DNA of 64,000 nucleotides from Mycobacterium sp. OTB74 (GTDB lineage: Bacteria; Actinomycetota; Actinomycetes; Mycobacteriales; Mycobacteriaceae). Positions 37,342 to 44,716 of this stretch are shown one piece after another. Where the stretch lies: positions 1-64,000 of the forward strand of contig NZ_JARXVD010000004.1 of assembly GCF_029892685.1 (NCBI RefSeq). The letters run 5' to 3'. The position numbers and the translations under genes were made by a program. Under the pieces are notes generated by a model. The model had not been told where the DNA came from, ran no database searches, and was given only the letters and a program-made list of their open reading frames with translations. Each line of letters opens with the position of its first letter. The first letter of the stretch is position 1.

Positions 37342-38214
37342 GTGCATCTGGGGTTGCATGCGCTGGGAATCGCGGCCGGCTCCGACCGACGGGTCATCGA
37401 GGCCGTCTCAAAGGCTGCCGAACACCACGGGTTCGCGACGCTGTGGGCCGGCGAGCACGTCGCCATGGTGGACCAGTCGGCATCCCGCTACCCGTACGCC
37501 GACGACGGTCAGATCGCTGTCCCGTCTGATGCGGACTGGCTCGACCCATGGATCGGGCTGAGCTTTGCCGCCGCGGCGACCACAACGATCGGTGTCGCCA
37601 CCGGCGTGCTGCTGTTGCCCGAACACAACCCGGTAATCGTGGCCAAACAGGCCGCATCGTTGGACAAGCTGAGCGGCGGCCGGTTCACGCTGGGCATCGG
37701 AACTGGTTGGTCCCGAGAAGAATTCGAGGCGCTCGGCGTTCCGTTCGAGCGCCGGGCCGCACGCACGGCCGAATATGTCGACGCGATGCGCACAATCTGG
37801 CATGACGACGTCGCCTCCTTTGACGGCGAGTTCGTCAACTTCACATCGATCCGAGTCAACCCCAAACCGGTGCGGGACCGCCACATCCCAATCGTGCTGG
37901 GCGGCAACAGCGACGCCGCGCTGCGCCGGGTCGCGGCATGGGGCGACGGCTGGTATGGGTTCAACCTGTCCGATACCGATGAGGTGGCCCGGTGCACAGC
38001 ACTGATCCGCGGCATGTGCCGGGATGCCGGCCGAGACCCGGATCGCCTGCGGTTGGCGGTCGCGCTGCGTGACCCGCGACCCCGCGACGTGCGACCACTG
38101 GCCGAGCTGGGTGTCGACGAGCTCGTACTCGTCGCGAGCCCGCCGCCGGATCCGGCCGATGCCCCCGGTTTTATCGCCGATCTCGCGGCAGAGTGGATGC
38201 CGGTGTTGGATTAA
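37342..38214 (+). CDS. LLM-class F420-dependent oxidoreductase
   Basis: A 290-residue TIM-barrel protein of the luciferase-like monooxygenase family: LWAGEHVAM near residue 40, ASLDKLSGGRFTLGIGTGW and PIVLGGNSDAALRR. The type is that of mycobacterial F420-dependent oxidoreductases. Substrate unknown. GTG 37342 is chosen; TTG 37315 is open in frame. Neighbours on both sides are unrelated. Confidence 0.85.
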   Translation: MHLGLHALGIAAGSDRRVIEAVSKAAEHHGFATLWAGEHVAMVDQSASRYPYADDGQIAVPSDADWLDPWIGLSFAAAATTTIGVATGVLLLPEHNPVIVAKQAASLDKLSGGRFTLGIGTGWSREEFEALGVPFERRAARTAEYVDAMRTIWHDDVASFDGEFVNFTSIRVNPKPVRDRHIPIVLGGNSDAALRRVAAWGDGWYGFNLSDTDEVARCTALIRGMCRDAGRDPDRLRLAVALRDPRPRDVRPLAELGVDELVLVASPPPDPADAPGFIADLAAEWMPVLD

Positions 38215-38521
38215 AGCCCACCATTCGCACCTGGGCCCGGCAACCCGAGTAATCACTAAAAAAGTAACTCCACAGGCGCACTCTGTTCATCAGCAAAATC
38301 TCGCATGAGATTGATACCCCGTGCTGCGTCGCCAATACGGCGAGTGTCCGGTGCAGCGGTCCTTACGGAGGAATACTGCGGGATCGAGTATGGAAGATTG
38401 CCAGGAGACTACTTCCACCAATTCGCCGATAGGCGCGCAAAATGTCGCTTAATATATCGATGCAGAATACCGCGAGTCGTCAGTGTCATGGAATCCGAAT
38501 ACCCGTAGCAAATGGAGAATC
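38215..38521. other. Intergenic with inverted repeat copy F
   Basis: About 307 bases with no supported gene; the dispersed repeat occurs here in opposite orientation at 38361-38412. Confidence 0.5.
38361..38412 (-). repeat. Dispersed repeat, copy F (inverted)
   Basis: On the minus strand it reads CTCCTGGCAATCTTCC, then ATACTCGATCCCGCAGTATT, then CCTCC, matching the core of copies B, D and E. On the plus strand it reads in frame as EEYCGIEYGRLPG, the same as EYGGIEYGGLPV from the reverse of copy B. Confidence 0.65.
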
Positions 38522-39055
38522 ATGAACCGGTTAATGAGTTTGGCAGCTGAGATGGCAGTTGCGGCCGCAATGGTTGGACTGGCCGCGCCCGCATACGCCG
38601 GTGGTCCGCCGGGCGGTGGCGATGGCGGTAGTGGCGCCCCCGCGCCCGCCCCCGCCGCTGCAGCTGCGCCAGGCCAATGTGCCGACGCTGACCTTGCGGT
38701 CGCCGCTGGGCCGTTGGAGTCGGCTGACACAATGCGTCGAGTGGTCGTGTCCTTCACGAACACCTCGTCACACCCGTGCGAGCTCGTCGGATACCCCGAT
38801 GCAAACCTGGTGACTGCCGCAGGTGGTGTGCTGGTTCATGTCGAGCCTCGGCCTGCCTTGGCAGCGCACGTACTCCACCTCGCCCCAGGTGACGTTGCCA
38901 ACGCAGACGTACAGGCCTACGCGGTCGAGACGGGTACCGGGAACCCTTGCCCGCGCGAAGGCACACTAGTCGTCACTCCCCCTAAAGGCTCCGTATCGCA
39001 CGAGTTGCCCGTCGCGCTGCCCATTTGCAGTGCGACCATCAGCTCAGTGGATTGA
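38522..39055 (+). CDS. Secreted DUF4232-like protein
   Basis: A 177-residue exported protein. The signal peptide ends at AYA-GG, followed by a Gly/Pro/Ala-rich linker and a beta-sandwich domain beginning GQCADADL, with FTNTSSHPCELVGYPD and a final Cys in LPICSAT. This fits DUF4232, a domain of actinobacterial secreted and lipoproteins with unknown role. ATG 38522 follows AATGGAGAATC. Confidence 0.78.
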   Translation: MNRLMSLAAEMAVAAAMVGLAAPAYAGGPPGGGDGGSGAPAPAPAAAAAPGQCADADLAVAAGPLESADTMRRVVVSFTNTSSHPCELVGYPDANLVTAAGGVLVHVEPRPALAAHVLHLAPGDVANADVQAYAVETGTGNPCPREGTLVVTPPKGSVSHELPVALPICSATISSVD

Positions 39056-39709
39056 GATCTCCTTCCCTACAGGTGTGGGCGCCCGATCCCGTTTGGTGAA
39101 GACGGGGTCGGATGGCGTATGCCGTCCCGCGGACGCGCGAGATCGAAATCGATTGAGCTATAGAAGTGTTTAGGCCTGAATGCGTCACGTGACGTTAGGG
39201 CGTGAGCGCGGGTAGATGGCCTCGGGGTGCGAATTGCGATCTCTTGCAAGAGTTTTGGGTATCTGATGGTATGGCGACGAGCTTCAGAACGATGCCCCGT
39301 CGAGATTCCGACCTGACAACCACGTTTCGCTCATCCGCCTACATTTCGTGGGACCGCTTATCCCCCGCACACATCAGCGCGGCTCGTGACGTCCTCAGAT
39401 CCACGTAGTGGCAACATCTGAGCGACGAGCGATTGTCGCCACGGCGTGAACGTGTAGCCCCATCACTGTTTGCAATGAGCTGACGGGGACAAGGACGATC
39501 CACTGTCGATCAAATAAATTGATTGATTTACTGCCGGATGTGTTGTTCACTGAGGTCTGTGACTCCAGCCACTCCACATATTGTCGCTTGGATAGGTGAC
39601 CGCGCCGGGTCCGCAGGCGCCGCGAAGGATCCCCTCCTTGTTCGCGGGGGCCGTGACGTGCAGTCCGGCGGATTTTCACGAATGCGCCTGCAGTTCAAGG
39701 TGTTTTCCG
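39056..39709. other. Long 5' region of the P450-SDR operon
   Basis: About 650 bases. A perfect 12-bp palindrome CGTCACGTGACG lies at 39183-39194. The shared promoter/operator lies at 39515-39561. A 45-codon frame at 39270 has no recognisable features. Confidence 0.55.
39515..39561 (+). promoter_or_regulatory. Shared promoter/operator, P450 operon
   Basis: TAAAT-N6-ATTTA at 39515-39530 overlaps TTGATT (39523-39528); 17 bases later comes TTCACT (39546-39551), and 7 bases on a GTG (39559). The GTG opens a 52-codon frame ending at 39717, just inside the P450 gene, so it may be a leaderless coupling peptide. The same layout occurs near 56.95, 58.2 and 60.55 kb. Confidence 0.7.
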
Positions 39710-40951
39710 ATGTCTGAAAGCTCGATCAACGCTGCGGCCGGAGAGATGGCGGATATGCCGGAGTTCCCGATGGCGCGTGCGGAGGGGCGACCGTTCGCAC
39801 CGCCGCCGGAGTCAATGCGAATCAATGAGACCGCGCAGATGGGTCGGGTCCGGATCTGGGATGGCAGTACGCCGTGGTTGATCACCGGGTATGACGCGAT
39901 TCGTAGCCTGTTCGCTGACGGCCGGGCCAGCGTCGATGATCGCAAGCCCGGTTACCCGCACTGGAACGAGGGCATGAAGTCGACAGTGCATAAGCGTCCA
40001 CGTTCGGTGTTCACCTCCGATGCCGAGGAGCACACCTTCTACCGCAGGATGTTGTCCAAGCCGTTCACCTTCCGGCGGGTTGAGGCGCTGCGGACCGCGG
40101 TGCAGAAGATCACCGACGACCACATCGCTGCGATTCTGGCCGGCCCGAAACCAGCTGATCTGGTTGCCGAGCTGGCATTGCCGATTCCGTCGTTGGTGAT
40201 CAGCCATCTGCTCGGTGTGCCCTACGAAGACGCTGAGTTTTTCCAGGAGCAGTCCGCCCGGGGCATGAGCCGCTACGCCACGGCGGAAGATGCGGCGAAA
40301 GGCGCTGGCGCGCTGGCGAAGTACCTCATCGGCTTGCTTCAGAAGAAGATGGACGAACCCGCTGAAGACCTGGTCTCCGATCTCGCCGAACGAGTGAAGG
40401 ATGAGGAGATCTCGCTGCGTGAGGCGGCTCAGCTGGCCACCGGAGTATTGATCGCCGGTCACGAGACCACCGCTGGTCAAATCGCACTCAGCATTGCGGC
40501 GCTGCTCGAGAACCCGGAACAGCTAGCCGCACTGCGCCACGCGGAAGATCCGAAGGTGATCGCGATTGCTGTGGAGGAATTGCTGCGTTACTGCAGCATC
40601 ATTCAGACCGGACAACGGCGTATCGCGACAGTGGACATCGAAGTGGGTGGCGAAACCATCCGGGCCGGCGAAGGCATCATCCTTGACGTCGCGCCGGCCA
40701 ACTGGGATCCCCGTCAGTTCCCCCGGCCCGACCAGCTCAAGCTGGATCGCGAGGACGGTCCAAACGTGGCATTTGGTTACGGGCGCCATTCGTGCGTCGG
40801 CCAGCAGCTCGCTCGGATGGAGCTCCAAATCGTTTTGCCCACCCTGTTCCGAAGCATTCCTACCTTGCAGTTGGCAATACCCAGCGATCAGGTCGCATTC
40901 AAACATGACGCCTTGTCCTACGGACTACACGAATTGCCGGTTACATGGTGA
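39710..40951 (+). CDS. Cytochrome P450
   Basis: A 413-residue P450 with AGHETTAGQ in the I-helix, EELLRYCS (ExxR) and [15 protein letters not shown] (haem Cys). First large gene of the island's plus-strand operon; it overlaps the next gene by 7 bases. Likely hydroxylates the pathway substrate, preparing an alcohol for the SDRs. ATG 39710 follows CAAGG. Paralogous to but clearly distinct from the P450 at 31991. Confidence 0.88.
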   Translation: MSESSINAAAGEMADMPEFPMARAEGRPFAPPPESMRINETAQMGRVRIWDGSTPWLITGYDAIRSLFADGRASVDDRKPGYPHWNEGMKSTVHKRPRSVFTSDAEEHTFYRRMLSKPFTFRRVEALRTAVQKITDDHIAAILAGPKPADLVAELALPIPSLVISHLLGVPYEDAEFFQEQSARGMSRYATAEDAAKGAGALAKYLIGLLQKKMDEPAEDLVSDLAERVKDEEISLREAAQLATGVLIAGHETTAGQIALSIAALLENPEQLAALRHAEDPKVIAIAVEELLRYCSIIQTGQRRIATVDIEVGGETIRAGEGIILDVAPANWDPRQFPRPDQLKLDREDGPNVAFGYGRHSCVGQQLARMELQIVLPTLFRSIPTLQLAIPSDQVAFKHDALSYGLHELPVTW

Positions 40952-41898
40952 ACCGCCCAAGTCTGACGCTCACGATTCCAGACCTGTCGGGCACAAATGT
41001 CGTTGTGACCGGAGCTAACAGTGGTTTGGGGTTTGGTGCAGCCAAGCAACTGGCATCCGCCGGGGCCGACGTCGTGCTGGCGGTCCGCAACCCCAGTAAA
41101 GGAGAAGCCGCAGCCGCAGAGATACGCCGAGAGGTTCCGGGCGCGAACCTCAGTGTCGAGGTGATCGACCTGGCCTCACTTGCCAGTGTCGAGGCTTTCA
41201 CCGACAGGTTGATCGACGAAGGCCGGCCGATCGACGTGCTGATCAACAACGCGGGCGTGATGACGCCGCCGCATCGCCAGCTGACCAGCGACGGCTTCGA
41301 ATTGCAGTTCGGCGCAAACCATCTGGGGCACTTCGCATTGACTGGTCGGCTACTGCCGCTGCTCCGTAGTGGCCGCGTGGTTACCGTTAGCAGTCTGGCC
41401 GCCGGGCAACGCCACATTCGGTTCGATGATGTCAACGCCGAACACGAATACAAGCCGATGTACTCCTACGGAATCGCCAAGCTCAGTCAGCTGATGTTTG
41501 CGTTCGAACTCGATCGGCGGAGTCGCGACGGCCAATGGGGTGTCAGGTCCAACGCCGCGCACCCCGGGCTCAGCAAAACAAATCTGCTCAGTGGTTCATC
41601 CTATGGTCTGGAGAAACCCACGCTGATGAACCGGTTCACTCAGTCGACTTGGCGGCTATTACCCTTTATGTGGCTTGAGGTGGACGAGGGAATCAAACCG
41701 ACTCTCTACGCTGCGGTCTCGCCGGACGCGGCGGGCGCGACCTACTACGGCCCCCGCGGACTTTACGAAACCGCTGGCGGTGGCGTCACATTCGCCAAAC
41801 TGCCCCGCTTTGCCCTCGATGTTGAGGAATGCGGCCAACTTTGGCGGCTGTCTGAAACCCTGACCGGCGTCACCTATCCCGCTGTCGAGCCCGCATGA
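40945..41898 (+). CDS. Short-chain dehydrogenase (retinol dehydrogenase-like)
   Basis: A 317-residue SDR with the NAD(P)-binding [12 protein letters not shown] in LINNAGVM, and active-site YSYGIAK. The length and [14 protein letters not shown] pattern resemble RDH/WWOX-like SDRs. Start ATG 40945 overlaps the P450 stop. It probably oxidises or reduces an alcohol/ketone of the pathway. Confidence 0.87.
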   Translation: MVNRPSLTLTIPDLSGTNVVVTGANSGLGFGAAKQLASAGADVVLAVRNPSKGEAAAAEIRREVPGANLSVEVIDLASLASVEAFTDRLIDEGRPIDVLINNAGVMTPPHRQLTSDGFELQFGANHLGHFALTGRLLPLLRSGRVVTVSSLAAGQRHIRFDDVNAEHEYKPMYSYGIAKLSQLMFAFELDRRSRDGQWGVRSNAAHPGLSKTNLLSGSSYGLEKPTLMNRFTQSTWRLLPFMWLEVDEGIKPTLYAAVSPDAAGATYYGPRGLYETAGGGVTFAKLPRFALDVEECGQLWRLSETLTGVTYPAVEPA

Positions 41899-42026
41899 TC
41901 GCTCCCGATTCGATGCCGAAAGACCGCGCCTCAGAGGTGTTCTGCGAACTGCAAGCAAGTGCGTTCAACAATCGCGCCAACCGAGTCGACGTCGATTTAC
42001 TGTCTGCCTCTGTCCGGAGCCGATGA
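41895..42026 (+). CDS. Possible 43-residue coupled ORF
   Basis: ATG 41895 overlaps the preceding SDR stop (ATGA) and its own stop TGA at 42024 overlaps the ATG of the next SDR (ATGATG at 42023). It encodes 43 residues (starts [13 protein letters not shown]). No family recognised. The double overlap suggests it is at least translated to couple the two flanking genes. Confidence 0.4.
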   Translation: MIAPDSMPKDRASEVFCELQASAFNNRANRVDVDLLSASVRSR

Positions 42027-42871
42027 TGGGCAACGAGTTCGACGGTCGAACTGCTGTTGTGACCGGAGGAGCCTGCGGTATCGGGCTCGCGACTGTCCGC
42101 ATGCTCCACAAGATGGGTGCCTCGGTCGTCATCGCCGACACTAATGCCGATCAGGGTGAGGCACTCGCGAATTCACTCGGTGGTCGGGTGGCGTTCTCGA
42201 AGGTCGACGTGTCAGAACCCAAGCAGGTAGCCGGACTGATCGACCTCGCCGTCGAGACATTCGGCGGTGTCGATGTCATGGTCAACAACGCCGCGGTGTC
42301 TAGCCCGCTATGCCGGTTGCTCGACGACGATTTCACAGACTTCGACCGCATCATGCGCGTCAACGTTCTCGGCGTGATGGCGGGTACGAAATGCGCGGCG
42401 CGCCATATGGCTGACCGAGGCGTCGCCGGGGCGATTATCAATCTGACGTCGATCGGCGGCATCCAGGCCGGCAGCGGTGTGATGGTGTACCGGGCTTCGA
42501 AAGCAGCGGTCATCCAGTTCACAAAGTCAGCTGCCATTGAACTCGCCTGCCACGAGATCCGCGTCAATGCGATAGCACCCGGCAATATTCCGACGTCACT
42601 GGTGGCTTCCTCTGCTCGAATGAACTCTGAGGAAGAACTGGAAGCCTACGAGCGAGCGATACGTGACCAGATGCGTGCCAGTCGGCCATTGAAGCGAGAA
42701 GGAACCCCTGACGACGTCGCGGAGGCGGTGGTCTACCTGGCCAGCGACCGAGCGCGCTATGTGACCGGCGTGGTTCTACCTGTGGACGGGGGCACCGTCG
42801 CCGGGAACCTAACGCGCAAGTCGTCTCACTATGAACAACCCTGGAATGAAAGAGGATTCAGGCGCCCATGA
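42023..42871 (+). CDS. Short-chain dehydrogenase
   Basis: A 282-residue classical SDR: TGGACGIG nucleotide-binding loop, NNAAVSS, TSIGG with catalytic Ser, YRASKAA with Tyr and Lys, and the C-terminal YVTGVVLPVDGG. Overlaps the next gene by 4 bases. Probable NAD(P)-dependent alcohol dehydrogenase of the island pathway. Confidence 0.88.
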   Translation: MMGNEFDGRTAVVTGGACGIGLATVRMLHKMGASVVIADTNADQGEALANSLGGRVAFSKVDVSEPKQVAGLIDLAVETFGGVDVMVNNAAVSSPLCRLLDDDFTDFDRIMRVNVLGVMAGTKCAARHMADRGVAGAIINLTSIGGIQAGSGVMVYRASKAAVIQFTKSAAIELACHEIRVNAIAPGNIPTSLVASSARMNSEEELEAYERAIRDQMRASRPLKREGTPDDVAEAVVYLASDRARYVTGVVLPVDGGTVAGNLTRKSSHYEQPWNERGFRRP

Positions 42872-43704
42872 CTGGTCGTGTTGAAGGAAAAGTCGCGTTC
42901 ATCACCGGTGCTGCTCGCGGACAGGGCCGTAGCCACGCGGTGCGGTTGGCCCAGGAGGGCGCCGATATCATCGCCATTGACATCTGCAAGGCGATCGAAA
43001 ATGTGCCCTACCCGGCGTCGACACCTGCTGATCTCGCCGAGACGGCCGAGCTGGTGCAGGTCTGCGGCCGGCGTATCGTCACTGCTGAGGTTGATGTCCG
43101 CGACTACGACTCGCTGAAGAACGCTGTGGACGACGGGGTCGCCGAGCTGGGGCGCCTGGACATCATTGTCGCGAATGCGGGTATCGGAAATGGCGGCGAC
43201 CGGCTGGACAAGATCTCTGGCGACATTTGGCAGGAGATGATTGACATCAACCTGACCGGCGTCTGGCACACCACGAAAGCCGCTACCCCCCATCTGATTT
43301 CCGGCGGGCGGGGTGGTTCGATCGTGTTGACCAGTTCGGTCGGTGGGTATAAGGCCTATCCGCACACGGGCCATTACATCGCCGCCAAGCACGGTGTGAT
43401 CGGGCTGATGCGCACTCTGGCCCTGGAGCTCGGTGAGTACATGATCCGGGTCAACTCAGTCATGCCGACACAGGTCAATACGCCGATGGTGATGAACGAG
43501 CAAACCTTCCGGTTGTTCGCCCCGCACAAAGAGCATCCAGGTCCGGAGGATTTCGCACCGATCTCGCAGATGATGCACACTCTCCCGATACCGTGGGTGG
43601 AACCGGTCGATGTCAGCAACGCTGTTTTGTACCTCGCCTCAGACGAATCTCGTTATGTCACAGGCGTATCGCTGCCCGTCGACGCGGGCAGCTTGCTCAA
43701 ATAA
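42868..43704 (+). CDS. Mycofactocin-coupled SDR
   Basis: A 278-residue SDR with features of the mycofactocin-coupled subfamily (TIGR03971): GAARGQGRSHAV in place of the usual glycine loop, AIDIC followed by an inserted segment (residues about 40-60), then NAGIGNGG, TSSVGGYKAY and HYIAAKHG. Members hold NAD tightly and pass electrons to mycofactocin, so the host should encode the mft system. ATG 42868 overlaps the previous stop (ATGA). Confidence 0.88.
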   Translation: MTGRVEGKVAFITGAARGQGRSHAVRLAQEGADIIAIDICKAIENVPYPASTPADLAETAELVQVCGRRIVTAEVDVRDYDSLKNAVDDGVAELGRLDIIVANAGIGNGGDRLDKISGDIWQEMIDINLTGVWHTTKAATPHLISGGRGGSIVLTSSVGGYKAYPHTGHYIAAKHGVIGLMRTLALELGEYMIRVNSVMPTQVNTPMVMNEQTFRLFAPHKEHPGPEDFAPISQMMHTLPIPWVEPVDVSNAVLYLASDESRYVTGVSLPVDAGSLLK

Positions 43705-43732
43705 CCACCCTCAAGACTGGAGCGAAAGCACG

Positions 43733-44701
43733 ATGAATCATGACTACGAAGAGATGAAGAAGGAAGCCGAGCCCTTCATCAAGTTCGAGAAGGATATCGA
43801 GAACCGAATCGCGTACATTACCTTCGACCGCCCCCAAGAGTTGAACTCCACCACGATGGGCATGCGGCAGAATTTCGCCGACATGATCCACAAGTGCAAT
43901 GTCGACGACGACGTCAAGGTCGTGGTGATCCGTGGCGAGGGAAACGACTTTGGCTCCGGTGGCGACCTTCCCGAGCAGCGCGAAATGCTGGAGAACCCGG
44001 GAGTTCCTCTGCTGCATGAACTGTCGATCAACGACGACAGCGTGAAGTACCCGCCCGGTGATTCTTACCGCTACCTCTACACGCTGACCGATCACTACGC
44101 CAAGGCCCGCGCCGGCAACCGCCCACTGCAGGAGTGCAAGAAGGTCACCATTGTCGAGGCCAAGGGCTACTGCTACGGCTGGCATTTCTACCAAGCGGGC
44201 GACGCCGACTTGGTGATCTCCAGCGACGACGCGCTCTTCGGTCACCCGGCGTTCCGCTACGTGGGCTGGGGACCGCGGCTGTGGTGGTGGGCCGAGACCA
44301 TGGGCCTGCGCAAGTTCTCCGAAATGCTTTTCACCGGAAGGCCGTTCACCGCAGAAGAGATGTACGACTGCGGGTTCATCAACAGTGTTGTGCCACGAGA
44401 AGACTTGGAGGCCGAGACCCTCAAGTATGCAATGGCCTGCTCGAAGTCACGCCCCACCGACACCGTCGTGGTGCAGAAGACATTCCTCGAGCTCTACAAG
44501 CAGCACAAGGGTGAGTACTTCGGCAGCCTGCTGACCGGCGTGGTCGAGGGCATGCTGCCGATGATGACCAACGATCGCCCCAACTACCCCGACCTCACCG
44601 AGGGCACCTTCGAGAAGGGTCTCAACAATGTCGTCAAGGACAACGATCTCAACTTCCCGCCGGAGTGGCGACTGAGCCATTCCGGACGTAAGAAGCCCTG
44701 A
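43733..44701 (+). CDS. Enoyl-CoA hydratase/isomerase family protein
   Basis: A 322-residue crotonase-fold protein, longer than the usual ~260. The oxyanion regions are RGEGNDFGSGGDLPEQ and VEAKGYCYGWHFYQAGDADL; the second lacks the usual GxxxGGG pattern, having Tyr-Gly-Trp-His. The segment with RLWWWAETMG is also unusual. It probably hydrates, isomerises or cleaves a CoA ester. ATG 43733 follows TGGAGCGAAAG. It precedes the CoA-transferase by 15 bases. Confidence 0.85.
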   Translation: MNHDYEEMKKEAEPFIKFEKDIENRIAYITFDRPQELNSTTMGMRQNFADMIHKCNVDDDVKVVVIRGEGNDFGSGGDLPEQREMLENPGVPLLHELSINDDSVKYPPGDSYRYLYTLTDHYAKARAGNRPLQECKKVTIVEAKGYCYGWHFYQAGDADLVISSDDALFGHPAFRYVGWGPRLWWWAETMGLRKFSEMLFTGRPFTAEEMYDCGFINSVVPREDLEAETLKYAMACSKSRPTDTVVVQKTFLELYKQHKGEYFGSLLTGVVEGMLPMMTNDRPNYPDLTEGTFEKGLNNVVKDNDLNFPPEWRLSHSGRKKP

Positions 44702-44716
44702 CCGGAGGTAGCTCAC

